64,000 nt of DNA from Frigoribacterium sp. Leaf415 (lineage in GTDB: Bacteria > Actinomycetota > Actinomycetes > Actinomycetales > Microbacteriaceae). Location of the stretch: assembly GCF_001424645.1 (NCBI RefSeq), contig NZ_LMQR01000001.1, forward strand, positions 303,301 to 367,300. Direction: 5' to 3'. Below are positions 50,326 through 59,586 of the stretch, piece after piece (position 1 is the first letter of the stretch; each line of letters opens with the position of its first letter). The notes beneath the pieces were generated by a model. It ran no database searches. It saw nothing but the letters and a program-made list of their open reading frames with translations, and was not told the origin of the DNA. The translations under genes were made by a program, and so were the position numbers.

Positions 50326-51312
50326 TCAGGCGGCTTCGGTGTCGTCGGCGACGCGCAGCACGAGCTTGCCGCGGGTGTGCGACCGTTCGAGGCGCGTGTG
50401 GGCGTCGCGGGCGTCGGCCAGGTCGTAGACCTCGTCGACGTAGACCCGGACGTCCCCCGAGTCGAGCAGTCGCGAGATGACCGCGAGCGTCGCCCCGTCG
50501 GGGGAGACGGCGAACCCGGTCGACCGGATGCCGGCCTGCGCGGCCTTCTCCGCGAAGGCGGCGCCCGAGGCGAGCGGTGCGTGGACGGCGAGTCCTCCGG
50601 GGCGGAGCAACCTCAGCGACCGATCGGCCTCGACGTCGTCGTCGACCAGGTTGATCACGACGTCGACCTGGCGGACGCTCCGGTCGACGTCGGCCGCGCC
50701 GTAGTCGACGACCTCGGCAGCGCCGAGCTCGCGCAGCCAGGCCGAGTTGCCCTGCGAACCGGTCGCGACCACGTGCGCGCCGAAGTACGAGGCGAACTGC
50801 ACGGCGAAGTGCCCCACCCCGCCCGCGCCGGCGTTGATCAGCAGGCGCTGGCCCTCGTGGGCCTTGGCGACGTCCACGACCATCCCCCAGGCCGTGAGCG
50901 CCGCGAGCGGCACCGCGGCGGCCTCGAGGTGCGACAGGGCCGCGGGCTTCCGGGCCACCGAGAGCGACGGGACGCTGATGTACTCGGCGTAGCTGCCGCC
51001 CGAGCGCGGGCACGGGGCCATGCCGTAGACGGCGTCACCCGGACTGAGCGGATGGGCGGCGTACGGCGTCTCGACGACGACGCCGCTGAAGTCGTGGCCC
51101 AGCACGGCCGGGAACGCCGGGATGGCGTCGCTGTCGCCGCGACCGGCCCGCGTCTCGAGGTCGAAACGGTTGACGCCGGCGGCGACGACGCGCACGAGGA
51201 CCTCGGCGTTGACCCGTCGCGGGTAGGGCACGTCGGCGGCCACGAGCTGCTCGGGACCCCCGGTCCGCTCGATCACCATCGCACGCATCGTCGTGTGCAT
51301 CGTCCTGTCCAT
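50326..51312 (-). CDS. Zinc-free MDR-family NADP-dependent oxidoreductase (quinone reductase-like)
   Basis: A 328-residue medium-chain dehydrogenase/reductase: GroES-like N-terminal fold with GVNRFDLETRAGRG and AVLGHDFSGVVVE, then a Rossmann fold with NAGAGGVGHFAVQFASYFGA. The structural-zinc cysteines and the catalytic zinc ligands of alcohol dehydrogenases are missing, so a quinone-oxidoreductase-like role is likely; the substrate is unknown. ATG at 51312, or the in-frame Met four codons later, may be the start. Confidence 0.88.
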   Translation of the reverse strand: MDRTMHTTMRAMVIERTGGPEQLVAADVPYPRRVNAEVLVRVVAAGVNRFDLETRAGRGDSDAIPAFPAVLGHDFSGVVVETPYAAHPLSPGDAVYGMAPCPRSGGSYAEYISVPSLSVARKPAALSHLEAAAVPLAALTAWGMVVDVAKAHEGQRLLINAGAGGVGHFAVQFASYFGAHVVATGSQGNSAWLRELGAAEVVDYGAADVDRSVRQVDVVINLVDDDVEADRSLRLLRPGGLAVHAPLASGAAFAEKAAQAGIRSTGFAVSPDGATLAVISRLLDSGDVRVYVDEVYDLADARDAHTRLERSHTRGKLVLRVADDTEAA

Positions 51313-51426
51313 CGGCAGCCCCTGTCGGCTCGTGCGCGCCGTGGCTCGGGCGCGGTGGTGACGCCAGTCAACGGGACGGATGAGTCACCCGTGTTTCGCG
51401 GGTGTCACCGACCGGGAAACGATGGG

Positions 51427-51432
51427 TACGGT
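51427..51432 (+). promoter_or_regulatory. -10 hexamer, leaderless start at 51439
   Basis: TACGGT ends 6 bases before the ATG at 51439. Confidence 0.5.
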
Positions 51433-51438
51433 GTGGTC

Positions 51439-52080
51439 ATGAGAGCATCGGTCGCCGTCCTGCGCGTCGCGGCTGCGGTCGCGGTCCTCGTCGCCGTCGT
51501 CGCGCAGTGGGAGAACAGCCTGCGCGACCCGGGGTACCGGTTCGTCGACTTCTTCGGGTACTTCACGATCCAGAGCAACCTGATCGTGTTGGTCGCCCTG
51601 TCGGTCGGCGCGTTCACGGTCCTGCGTCGCGCGACACCGCCCCGCTGGACGGTCGCGCTGCGGGCCGGCGCCACCACCTACATCGCGCTGACCGGGCTGG
51701 TCTTCAACCTTCTGCTGGCCGGGTTGCCCTCGGACGACCCCTACACGCTGGGGTGGGCGAGCGACGTCTTCCACCGGGTGATCCCGCTCTACGTGGTGCT
51801 CGACTGGGTCGTCTTCGCCGACCGCGACCGTCAGCCGTGGCGGCGGGTGTGGCAGTTCCTGGCGTTCCCGCTGGTCTGGGTGGTCGTCGTGCTGGCTCGT
51901 GGCGCCGACTTCGTGCCGTATCCGTTCCTCGACGTGGCGACCCTCGGCGGGGGTGTCGTGGCCCTCTGGTGTGCGGGCATCGCCGTCTCGGTCACGGTGA
52001 TCGGGGCGCTCGTCGTGGCGGCGTCACGGCTGCGCCTGCTCGACCCGGATCGGCCCGTGCCTCAGCGCAGCGGGTCGTAG
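51439..52080 (+). CDS. Pr6Pr-family integral membrane protein
   Basis: A 213-residue protein with about six transmembrane helices and the Pr6Pr family pattern: RFVDFFGYFTIQSNLIVLVA in the first half and DVFHRVIPLYVVLDWVVFAD with WQFLAFPLVWVVVVLARG in the second. No biochemical function is assigned to this family that I know of. The 3' end overlaps the convergent YqaJ-like gene by 19 bases. Confidence 0.85.
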   Translation: MRASVAVLRVAAAVAVLVAVVAQWENSLRDPGYRFVDFFGYFTIQSNLIVLVALSVGAFTVLRRATPPRWTVALRAGATTYIALTGLVFNLLLAGLPSDDPYTLGWASDVFHRVIPLYVVLDWVVFADRDRQPWRRVWQFLAFPLVWVVVVLARGADFVPYPFLDVATLGGGVVALWCAGIAVSVTVIGALVVAASRLRLLDPDRPVPQRSGS

Positions 52081-52796
52081 GGCGGGGGTTCGTAGGCCTC
52101 GTAGGCGTCGGGCGGCGGCGGCGCCGAAGCCCGGCCGCCCGGGGCGAAGGGGTCGACGGGCGCCTGCCGCGCGAGCGTGTCGAGCACCTGGTCCGCGAGG
52201 GCCACGAGGCGGTGGATCTCGTCCTCGTCGCGCTCGACCCAGCGGCACTGCGGGTCGCCGTGCACGGGCACGAAGTCGGTGTGCTGCTCCCACACCACGA
52301 GGGTGCGCTCGGCGCCCAGCACGTACTGCTGCCACGCGACCTGTCGCAGGTACGAGCGGGGGATCGACGACCAGGCCTTCTTCGTCGTCTTGATCTCGCA
52401 GAGCTCGACGGTGCCGTCCGTGCGGACGGTCACGCCGTCGGGGGTGGCCAGGTGCCGCCGCTGACCTGCGGCGTGGAAGAGCTTCTGGCTGGACTCGATG
52501 CCGTGCCGCTGCAGCACCCACCGGGCGATCTCGGGCTCACGCGCCCGTCCGTGGTCGGTGTAGGCGTTGCCGCCGAAGCCGTTGCCGTAGAGCTTGTCGA
52601 GCACGACGGCCTGCACGGCCCGCGGGCTCGAGAGCCGGGCGACGTCGGTGGCCGTGATGCCCTGGCTGCGGGCCCGGAGCCACGCGATGCGGTCCGACGA
52701 GTCGGCCAGCACGCGCGTCAGGTGCGCAGGAGGCGCGGCGGGGGTCTCGGGCTCGTCGTCGTCCCACAGGGCGAGCATGGGTTGGACGACGGTCAT
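52062..52796 (-). CDS. YqaJ-like viral-recombinase-type nuclease
   Basis: A 244-residue protein of the PD-(D/E)XK superfamily. N-terminal RIAWLRARSQGITATDVARL and a catalytic core with DHGRAREPEIARWVLQ, then LATPDGVTVRTDGTVELCEIKTTKKAW split as PDG...CEIKTT (Asp, Glu-x-Lys) match lambda-exonuclease/YqaJ enzymes. Such enzymes usually belong to phage recombination modules, but no other phage gene is present. The C-terminal 40 residues are Pro/Ala-rich. Start ATG at 52796; a second ATG two codons upstream is possible. Confidence 0.8.
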   Translation of the reverse strand: MTVVQPMLALWDDDEPETPAAPPAHLTRVLADSSDRIAWLRARSQGITATDVARLSSPRAVQAVVLDKLYGNGFGGNAYTDHGRAREPEIARWVLQRHGIESSQKLFHAAGQRRHLATPDGVTVRTDGTVELCEIKTTKKAWSSIPRSYLRQVAWQQYVLGAERTLVVWEQHTDFVPVHGDPQCRWVERDEDEIHRLVALADQVLDTLARQAPVDPFAPGGRASAPPPPDAYEAYEPPPYDPLR

Positions 52797-52837
52797 GGTG
52801 ACCATTGTCCCTCGCGACGGGCGTGGGGACGACACCC

Positions 52838-52868
52838 GCCCCTCCTCGTGTCGTGGACCAGGAGGCGC
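52838..52868. repeat. Facing pair of near-copies of the dispersed motif
   Basis: GCCCCTCCTC (52838-52847) and CAGGAGGCGC (52859-52868), each one base off the core, pair as a hairpin between YqaJ and ROK genes; flanking ACACCCG/CGGGTGT extends the stem imperfectly. Confidence 0.65.
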
Positions 52869-52885
52869 GCGCCGGGTGTGCGTGC

Positions 52886-54076
52886 TCAGACGGCGGCGGC
52901 GAGCTCGTCGATCGCGGCGGGGGAGAGGGCGTGGTGGATGGCGAGCATGCTCGCCCCCATGAGTCCCGCCCGGTCGCCCGCCCGGGACGGCACGATGCTC
53001 AGGTGCTCGGTCGCGAGCGGCATCGAGCGCTGGTAGACGACCTCGCGCACGCCGGCCAGCAGGTGCTCGCCGGCCTGCGCCATCGAGCCGCCGATCGCGA
53101 TGACCGAGGGATTGATCATGTTGACGCAGGCGGTCAGCACCTCGCCGAGGTCGCGACCCGCCTGCCGCACGGCCTGCACCGCGTCGAGGTTTCCGGCCCG
53201 GACGAGCTCGACGACCTGGCGGCCCCCCTCGCAGTCGTGGCCGAGGGCCCGCAGCGAGCGGGCGAGGGCCGGGCCCGAGGCGACGGCCTCGAGGCAGCCG
53301 ACGTTGCCGCAGTGGCAGACGACGCCGGCCCCGCGGGGGATCTGCACGTGGCCGATGTCGCCCGCGATGCCCTGGGCGCCACGCTGCAGGCGGCCGCCCG
53401 AGATGATGCCCGAGCCGATGCCGGTGGCGACCTTGACGAACAGGAAGTGGTCGGTGCCCGGCCACGCGTGGCTGCGCTCGCCCAGGGCCATGATGTTGAC
53501 GTCGTTGTCGACGAGGACGGGCACGTCGAGGTGACGTCTGACCCACCCCGGCACGTCGAAGCCGTCCCAGCCGGGCATGATCGGCGGGTTGACCGGTCGC
53601 CCCGTGCTGAACTGCACGGGGCCGGGCAGGCCGATGCCGATGCCGATCAGGTCGTCGCGGGTGCGACCGAGCCGGTCGAGCAGGGCGTCCGCCCCGGTGA
53701 CCATGCCGCCGAGGGTCGTCTCGGGCCCGTCGGCGATGTCGATCAGGCGACGGTCGCTGGTCAGCTCGACGCCCATCAGGTCGGTCAGGGCGAGGTTGAC
53801 GTGGCCGGCTCCGAAGTCGGCGGCCAGGACGACGCGGGCCGACGGGACGAGGGCCACTCGCGAGGGAGGGCGACCGCCGGTCGAGACGGCGTCGGCGTAG
53901 GGGCCGACGAGACCGAGCTCGGCCAGGACGTCGAGTCGCAGGCCGATGGTCGATCGGGCGAGGCCGGTCATCGCCGCGAGCTCGGCCCGGGTGCGCGGCG
54001 CGCCGTCGCGGAGCAGCTGGAAGATCTCGCTGGCTCCCGTGCTGCCGAGGGCGGACGACCGCGTCGTGTCGGACAT
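52886..54076 (-). CDS. ROK-family transcriptional regulator
   Basis: A 396-residue sugar-responsive repressor. N-terminal winged helix (about 15-70) with RTRAELAAMTGLARSTIGLR, then a ROK kinase fold: GAGHVNLALTDLMGVEL, VLVDNDVNIMALGER and FVKVATGIGSGIISGG. The zinc motif is GVVCHCGNVGCLEAVASGPA. It is divergent from the carbohydrate operon at 54294 across 217 bases and is the obvious candidate to control it. ATG at 54076 has TTTACT 6 bases upstream. Confidence 0.92.
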   Translation of the reverse strand: MSDTTRSSALGSTGASEIFQLLRDGAPRTRAELAAMTGLARSTIGLRLDVLAELGLVGPYADAVSTGGRPPSRVALVPSARVVLAADFGAGHVNLALTDLMGVELTSDRRLIDIADGPETTLGGMVTGADALLDRLGRTRDDLIGIGIGLPGPVQFSTGRPVNPPIMPGWDGFDVPGWVRRHLDVPVLVDNDVNIMALGERSHAWPGTDHFLFVKVATGIGSGIISGGRLQRGAQGIAGDIGHVQIPRGAGVVCHCGNVGCLEAVASGPALARSLRALGHDCEGGRQVVELVRAGNLDAVQAVRQAGRDLGEVLTACVNMINPSVIAIGGSMAQAGEHLLAGVREVVYQRSMPLATEHLSIVPSRAGDRAGLMGASMLAIHHALSPAAIDELAAAV

Positions 54077-54082
54077 GGCAGC

Positions 54083-54088
54083 AGTAAA
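54083..54088 (-). promoter_or_regulatory. -10 hexamer, leaderless start of the ROK gene
   Basis: TTTACT on the minus strand ends 6 bases before the ATG at 54076. Confidence 0.4.
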
Positions 54089-54143
54089 CCACAGCCCCCG
54101 ACGACGGCCGAGAGAACCTCGCCGAAAAAACGTCGACTTTTGC

Positions 54144-54172
54144 TTGCGGGTCGACAGAAGCGGTCCTATGGT
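54144..54172 (+). promoter_or_regulatory. Promoter of the carbohydrate operon
   Basis: TTGCGG (54144-54149), 17 bases, TATGGT (54167-54172). GTCGAC occurs on both sides of the -35 (54132-54137 and 54150-54155), a possible operator for the divergent ROK repressor. The leader to the GTG is about 115 bases. Confidence 0.55.
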
Positions 54173-54293
54173 GAGTCTCGGTCGACGCCGACCGCCACTC
54201 TTCCGGGGGTGACCGGTCGACGGCTCGACCGCTGAGAGTCCCCGACGGTGCCCGTCACCGTCGCACATCCACTCGGAAGAGGAGACACCCCTG

Positions 54294-55037
54294 GTGACCA
54301 CCGCAAGCCCGATCTCGGTCCAGCTCTACACGGTCAGAGACGCCATCGCCGCCGACCTGCCCGGCACCCTGAAGCGCATCGCCGACCTCGGCTACACCCA
54401 GGTCGAGCCCTACGCGTTCGTCGACCGAGTCGACGAGTACGCCGAGGCCCTGCCCGCCGCCGGGCTCACGGCGCCCAGTGCGCACGTCGGCCTGATCGGC
54501 AAGGACCTCGAGCCGATCTTCGCCGCCGCCACCCGCCTCGGCGTCGGCACGATCATCGACCCGCACATCGACGAGACCCGCTGGGTCACCCGCGAGGACG
54601 TCGAGGGCATCGCGAAGGAGCTCGGTGAGATCGCCGACGCGGCCGCCGCCCACGACCTCACCATCGGCTACCACAACCACGCCTTCGAGCTCGAGAACCT
54701 GATCGACGGCACCCCCGCCCTCGAGGTGTTCGCAGCGGCCCTGCCCGCGAACGTCGTGCTCGAGATCGACACCTACTGGGTCGAGGTCGGCGGCGTCGAC
54801 GCCGCCGAGCTGCTCGCCCGCCTCGGCGACAAGGTGCAGTTCCTCCACGTGAAGGACGGCCCGAAGAACAAGAACGACGTCGAGCAGGTCGCCGTCGGCC
54901 GCGGCTCCATGCCCGTCCGCGACATCCTGCAGGCGGCCCGCCAGGCCACGCCCGTCGTCGAGCTCGACGACCACGCCGGTGACGTCTTCACCGCGCTCGC
55001 CGACAGCCTCGAGTTCCTCCAGGGGGTCCGCGCATGA
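54294..55037 (+). CDS. Sugar phosphate isomerase/epimerase-like TIM-barrel protein (first copy)
   Basis: A 247-residue AP-endonuclease-2-type (xylose-isomerase-like) barrel: VQLYTVRDAIAADLPGTLKR, YTQVEPYAFVDR, HDLTIGYHNHAFELEN (metal His), VLEIDTYWVEVGGVD (metal Glu/Asp) and VQFLHVKDGPKN. Such proteins isomerise, epimerise, dehydrate or cleave keto-sugars; the substrate is not visible. GTG at 54294 has GAGGAG nine bases upstream. The stop overlaps the next gene by 4 bases. First gene of the operon. Confidence 0.87.
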   Translation: MTTASPISVQLYTVRDAIAADLPGTLKRIADLGYTQVEPYAFVDRVDEYAEALPAAGLTAPSAHVGLIGKDLEPIFAAATRLGVGTIIDPHIDETRWVTREDVEGIAKELGEIADAAAAHDLTIGYHNHAFELENLIDGTPALEVFAAALPANVVLEIDTYWVEVGGVDAAELLARLGDKVQFLHVKDGPKNKNDVEQVAVGRGSMPVRDILQAARQATPVVELDDHAGDVFTALADSLEFLQGVRA

Positions 55038-56182
55038 GCGACGTGACCACGGCCTCGCGACCCGCCGTCGCCTCCGACGGCAAGACCGGCCCGGTCGGAG
55101 TCGGGGTCATCGGCGCCGGCGTGATCAGCGACCAGTACCTCGGCAACCTCACGCAGTTCCCCGACCTGAAGGTCCTCTTCATCGCCGACATCGACCAGGA
55201 CCGCGCCGCGGCCCAGGCCGAGAAGTGGGGCGTCCCCGCCAGCGGCACGGTCGACGAGCTGCTCGCCCTCGACGACGTCGAGATCGTCGTCAACCTGACG
55301 ATCCCGGCGGCCCACGTCGACGTGGCCCTGCGGGCCGTCGCCGCCGGCAAGCACGTCTGGGGCGAGAAGCCCTACGCGCTCGACCGCGAGAGCGGCGCCC
55401 GGCTGCTGGCGGCCGCGAAGGAGGCCGGCGTCCGCGTGGCGGTCGCCCCCGACACCTTCCTCGGTGCCGGCCTGCAGACCGGCCTCCGGGTCGTGAAGCG
55501 CGGCGACATCGGCACTCCCCTGACCGGTCTCGCACTCTTCCAGGTGCCCGGGCCCGAGTCGTGGCACCCGAGCCCCGAGTTCCTCTTCGCCTACGGTGCC
55601 GGTCCGATGTTCGACGTCGGCCCGTACTACCTGACCACGCTCGTCCAGGTCTTCGGACCCGTCGCGAAGGTCACGGCCACGGCGTCGAAGGCGCGCGACA
55701 GCCGCGTCATCGGCTCGGGGCCCAAGGCCGGCACGGTGTTCCCCGTCGAGGTGCCCACGCACGTCAGCGCCCTGCTGCAGTTCGAGAGCGGTGCCAGCGC
55801 GCAGGCCGTCTTCAGCTTCGACTCGAAGCTGGCGCGCGCCGGCTTCGTCGAGATCGCCGGCACCGAGGGCACGGCCGTGTTCCCCGACCCGAACGAGTTC
55901 GAGGGCGACACGACGGTCCACACCGGCACCGACGAGCCGGCGGTCGTCGCGGCCACGGGCTCGACCTTCACCCGCGGCACCGGCGTCGCCGAACTCGCCC
56001 AAGCGATCCGCGAGGGCCGCCGTGAGCGCGTGCCCGGCGAGCTCGCCTTCCACGTCCTCGACGTCATGGTCTCGCTCGCCGAGTCCGCCGAACGCGACGA
56101 GAGCGTCCGCGTCGACTCGACCCTCGAGCCGACACCCGAACTGCCCGAGAGCTGGGACCCCTCGGCCCCGACCCTCGGCTGA
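55034..56182 (+). CDS. Gfo/Idh/MocA-family oxidoreductase (first copy)
   Basis: A 382-residue NAD(P)-dependent sugar dehydrogenase: Rossmann motif VGVGVIGAGVISDQYLGNL, VNLTIPAAHVDVALRAVAAG, and the EKP signature in VWGEKPYALDRESG; the C-terminal half is the beta-sheet substrate domain with DVGPYYLTTLVQVFG. Coupled to the sugar-isomerase-like gene, suggesting oxidation at one sugar carbon followed by rearrangement. Specificity unknown. Confidence 0.9.
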   Translation: MSDVTTASRPAVASDGKTGPVGVGVIGAGVISDQYLGNLTQFPDLKVLFIADIDQDRAAAQAEKWGVPASGTVDELLALDDVEIVVNLTIPAAHVDVALRAVAAGKHVWGEKPYALDRESGARLLAAAKEAGVRVAVAPDTFLGAGLQTGLRVVKRGDIGTPLTGLALFQVPGPESWHPSPEFLFAYGAGPMFDVGPYYLTTLVQVFGPVAKVTATASKARDSRVIGSGPKAGTVFPVEVPTHVSALLQFESGASAQAVFSFDSKLARAGFVEIAGTEGTAVFPDPNEFEGDTTVHTGTDEPAVVAATGSTFTRGTGVAELAQAIREGRRERVPGELAFHVLDVMVSLAESAERDESVRVDSTLEPTPELPESWDPSAPTLG

Positions 56183-56190
56183 CCCGGTGC

Positions 56191-56219
56191 GGTGCCGGCG
56201 CCTCCTCGACGCCGGCACC
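56191..56219 (+). terminator. Hairpin after the first Gfo/Idh gene, with the motif in its loop
   Basis: A 10-bp perfect stem GGTGCCGGCG/CGCCGGCACC whose 9-base loop is CCTCCTCGA. It may attenuate read-through to the binding-protein gene. Two copies of the dispersed motif (56198-56207 and 56220-56229) lie here. Confidence 0.6.
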
Positions 56220-56353
56220 GCGCCTCCTCACCCGTCCACCCCCGAGCGCACCACCCGCACCACCGGAGTCACCACAGCACCACGAACCCCCTGCACCACC
56301 CCTTCCCTCACTCGATGAAGAGAAATCTCGAAGAAGAGACACCAGGAGAAGTC

Positions 56354-57679
56354 ATGCACACCAAGTTCCGTTGGCTCGCCGCACTCGCGGTCGGAGCCCT
56401 CTCGGTCGGATCGATGACCGCCTGCAGCGCCTCGGGCGGCAGCGGCGACGCCGACACCATCACCTACTGGGCCAGCAACCAGGCCCCCACGGTCGAGAAG
56501 GACGCCGAGATCCTGCAAGAGAGCATCGACCGCTACACCGAGGAGACCGGCGTCAAGGTCGACCTCGAGGTCATCCCGTGGTCGGACCTCTACAACCGCA
56601 TCCTCACCGCCGTCTCGAGCGGTGAAGGCCCCGACGTCCTCAACATCGGCAACACCTGGGCGGTCTCGCTGCAGTCCAGCGGCGCGTTCGTGCCGTGGGA
56701 GGGCGACGCCCTCGAGGCGATCGGCGGTCAGGACCGCTTCGTCCAGTCGAGCTTCGCGACCGGCGGTGCCGAGGGCCAGGCCCCGACGTCGGTGCCGATC
56801 TACGGCCTGTCGTACTCGCTGTACTACAACACCGCCATGTTCGAGGCAGCCGGCATCACCACGCCGCCCGCCACCTGGGACGAGTTCGTCGAGGACGCCA
56901 AGAAGCTGACGGTCGACACCGACGGCGACGGCACGATCGACCAGTGGGGCGTCACCATGGCCGGGTCGAGCATCTCGAACAACGCCCACCAGGCGTTCGT
57001 CCGCGGCCTGCAGAACGGCGGCTCGCTGTACGACGACGAGGGCAACCCCGACTTCGGCAACGACGGCGTCGTCACCGGCGTGAAGCAGTGGGTGGACCTG
57101 ATGGCCGTCGACAAGGTGGTCTCGCCCTCGGACGCCGAGAGCGTGAACGGCTCCGACATGGCCGCGACCTTCGCCGACGGTGGAGCCGCGATGTTCTTCG
57201 ACCAGGCCCCTGACGCCAACCTCGCGGCGCGGGACTTCACCGGGTACGCGGTGGCACCGGTGCCCATGGAGACCGCCGACGCCACCGGACTGCTGGGCAC
57301 CCAGAGCCACGTCGCCGGGATCAACGTCAGCGTGTTCGAGAACTCGGACAACAAGGAGGCGGCGATCGACTTCGTGAAGCACCTCACCAGCGACGACGAG
57401 CAGGTCTACCTGAACAAGTCGTTCAGCTCGCTGCCCGTCGTGACCGGTGCCTACGACGACCCGGCGTTCCAGTCGGACACGATCAAGCTGAAGCAGGAGA
57501 TCCTCGAGGACCACGCCCAGCCCATGCCCCTCTACCCCTCCGAGGGACAGATGGAGACCTTGGTCGGCACCGCGATCAAGAACCTCCTCGCCACCGCAGC
57601 CCAGGGCGGTTCCGTCAGCGAGTCCGACGTCAAGTCGGCCCTCGAGGACGCGAACAGCCAGATGAGCTCGGGTCAGTAG
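56354..57679 (+). CDS. Sugar ABC transporter substrate-binding lipoprotein
   Basis: A 441-residue extracellular binding protein. The signal peptide ends in the lipobox SVGSMTACS (Cys26). The mature part shows the carbohydrate-binding fold [51 protein letters not shown] and SNDD-free C-terminal helices typical of family 1 (UgpB/MalE-like) proteins. ATG at 56354 has AGGAG six bases upstream; the frame runs further upstream without merit. It works with the two permeases downstream; no ATPase is in the operon, so a shared MsiK-type ATPase elsewhere is likely. Confidence 0.92.
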   Translation: MHTKFRWLAALAVGALSVGSMTACSASGGSGDADTITYWASNQAPTVEKDAEILQESIDRYTEETGVKVDLEVIPWSDLYNRILTAVSSGEGPDVLNIGNTWAVSLQSSGAFVPWEGDALEAIGGQDRFVQSSFATGGAEGQAPTSVPIYGLSYSLYYNTAMFEAAGITTPPATWDEFVEDAKKLTVDTDGDGTIDQWGVTMAGSSISNNAHQAFVRGLQNGGSLYDDEGNPDFGNDGVVTGVKQWVDLMAVDKVVSPSDAESVNGSDMAATFADGGAAMFFDQAPDANLAARDFTGYAVAPVPMETADATGLLGTQSHVAGINVSVFENSDNKEAAIDFVKHLTSDDEQVYLNKSFSSLPVVTGAYDDPAFQSDTIKLKQEILEDHAQPMPLYPSEGQMETLVGTAIKNLLATAAQGGSVSESDVKSALEDANSQMSSGQ

Positions 57680-57696
57680 CCCGTCCCACCGCCGGT

Positions 57697-57735
57697 GGCG
57701 GGGGCGGTCGGTCCAGTCGACCGACCGCCCCCGCC
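57697..57735 (+). terminator. 16-bp stem-loop between the binding-protein and permease genes
   Basis: Perfect stem GGCGGGGGCGGTCGGT with a 7-base loop, 17 bases after the binding-protein stop. This placement fits partial termination or 3'-end stabilisation that yields more binding protein than permease. Confidence 0.8.
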
Positions 57736-57758
57736 GCCCAGGCCCCGAGAGGACCCTC

Positions 57759-58754
57759 ATGACCGTCAACGTCCTGCCCCCCGCCACCGCCGAGAAGGAC
57801 CTGCCACCCGACCCGCACCAGCAGGCGCCGCTCGAGCCCGCCAAGCGCAAGAAGCACCGCTCGCCGCTCGCCTACTTCCTGGTGGCCCCGGCCGCCCTGG
57901 CCGAGCTGCTCGTCCACATCGTCCCCATGGTGCTCGGCATCTGGATCGCCTTCATCACGCTCAACCAGCTCAGCATCGCCAACTGGGTCAACGCGCCCTT
58001 CGTCGGCCTGCAGAACTTCGTCACCGCCCTCGACCCGTCCTCGCCCATCGCCGGCCAGCTCTACGGAGCGCTGGGGCGCACGCTGATGTTCACCGTCATC
58101 GTGGTCGCCATCGCCTGGAGCATGGGCATGCTGGGCGCCGTGCTGCTGACCAGCTCGTTCAAGGGCCGTGGCATCCTGCGCACGCTCTTCCTGGTGCCGT
58201 ACGCCCTGCCGTCGTACGTCGGCACCATCGCCTGGGCCTTCATGTTCAACCAGCGCGACGGGGCCATCAACCGCTTCCTGGTCGACGACCTGGGCATCCT
58301 GCAGGACCGCCCGTTCTGGCTGCTCGGCGGCAACTCGTTCTGGGCCATCGTCATCGTGACGGCGTGGCAGTTCTGGCCGTTCGCCTTCCTGATGCTGCTC
58401 GCCGCGCTGCAGAACATCCCGGGGGACGTCTACGAGGCCGCGAGCCTCGACGGCGCGAGCCTCTGGAAGCAGTTCACCCAGATCACCCTGCCCATGGTCA
58501 AGCCGGCCAACGCCGTGCTGCTGCTGATCATGAGCCTGTGGATCTTCAACCAGTTCAACGTGCCCTACGTGCTCTTCGGCCCCGCGTCGCCCGAGCAGGC
58601 GACGCTCATCTCGCCGTTGATCTACCAGCAGTCGTTCAACAACTGGAACTTCGGCCTCGGCGGTGCCATGAGCGTGATGCTCCTGGTCGTGCTGCTGATC
58701 GCGTCGGCGTTCTACATCCGCATGGTTCTGCCGAAGGGACAACACGATGATTGA
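57759..58754 (+). CDS. Sugar ABC transporter permease (MalF/UgpA type)
   Basis: A 331-residue permease with six helices after a charged 45-residue N-terminus. The cytoplasmic EAA loop that docks the ATPase is DVYEAASLDGASLWKQFTQI. Partner permease starts 8 bases before its stop. Confidence 0.93.
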   Translation: MTVNVLPPATAEKDLPPDPHQQAPLEPAKRKKHRSPLAYFLVAPAALAELLVHIVPMVLGIWIAFITLNQLSIANWVNAPFVGLQNFVTALDPSSPIAGQLYGALGRTLMFTVIVVAIAWSMGMLGAVLLTSSFKGRGILRTLFLVPYALPSYVGTIAWAFMFNQRDGAINRFLVDDLGILQDRPFWLLGGNSFWAIVIVTAWQFWPFAFLMLLAALQNIPGDVYEAASLDGASLWKQFTQITLPMVKPANAVLLLIMSLWIFNQFNVPYVLFGPASPEQATLISPLIYQQSFNNWNFGLGGAMSVMLLVVLLIASAFYIRMVLPKGQHDD

Positions 58755-59586
58755 GACACGTGGGTTCAAGGTCTTCCGCTTCTTCGGGCTGGCCTTCCTG
58801 TCGCTCGTGGTGGTCGTGCCGCTCTACGTGGTGCTGACCACCTCGATCAAGCCGCTCGCCGACGTGCAGGGCCTGTTCACCTGGATCCCCAGCCGGGTGA
58901 CGCTCGAGCCGTACGTGCAGATCTGGCAGACGGTGCCGCTGGCGTCGTACTTCAAGAACAGCCTGATCGTCACCATCTCGGCCACGGTGCTCTCGGTGGC
59001 CATGGCCGTGCTCGCCGCGTACTCGCTGGCCCGCCTGCGGTTCAAGGGGCAGCGCAGCTTCAGCCTGGTCGTGCTGTCGACGCAGATGTTCCCGGGCATC
59101 CTGTTCCTGCTGCCGCTGTTCCTGATCTTCGTGCAGATCCAGCGCACGGTCGGCGTGCAGCTGACCGGCAGCTACCTCGGCCTGATCATCACGTACATGA
59201 CGTTCTCGTTGCCGTTCTCGATCTGGATGCTGACGGGGTACTTCGCCTCGATCCCGAAAGAGCTCGAAGAGGCGTCGATGATCGACGGCACGGGTCGCCT
59301 CGGTGCCCTGTTCCGCGTGATCATCCCGGTCGCCAAGCCGGGCATCATCGCCGTCGCGGTCTACGCCTTCATCACGGCCTGGGGCGAGGTGCTCTTCGCC
59401 TCGGTGCTCACGAGCAAGGACACGCGCACGCTCTCGATCGGCCTGCGCGCCTACGCCTCGCAGCAGGACGTCTACTGGAACCAGCTCATGGCCGCCTCGG
59501 TCGTCGTCTCGCTGCCCGTGCTCATAGGCTTCATGCTCGTGCAGAAACACTTGATCACCGGACTCTCGTCGGGGGCCGTGAAGTGA
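58747..59586 (+). CDS. Sugar ABC transporter permease (MalG/UgpE type)
   Basis: A 279-residue permease with six helices; the EAA loop reads ELEEASMIDGTGRLGALFRV. It overlaps the first permease at 5' and the second Gfo/Idh gene at 3' (GTGA). No ATP-binding gene follows. Confidence 0.93.
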   Translation: MIETRGFKVFRFFGLAFLSLVVVVPLYVVLTTSIKPLADVQGLFTWIPSRVTLEPYVQIWQTVPLASYFKNSLIVTISATVLSVAMAVLAAYSLARLRFKGQRSFSLVVLSTQMFPGILFLLPLFLIFVQIQRTVGVQLTGSYLGLIITYMTFSLPFSIWMLTGYFASIPKELEEASMIDGTGRLGALFRVIIPVAKPGIIAVAVYAFITAWGEVLFASVLTSKDTRTLSIGLRAYASQQDVYWNQLMAASVVVSLPVLIGFMLVQKHLITGLSSGAVK

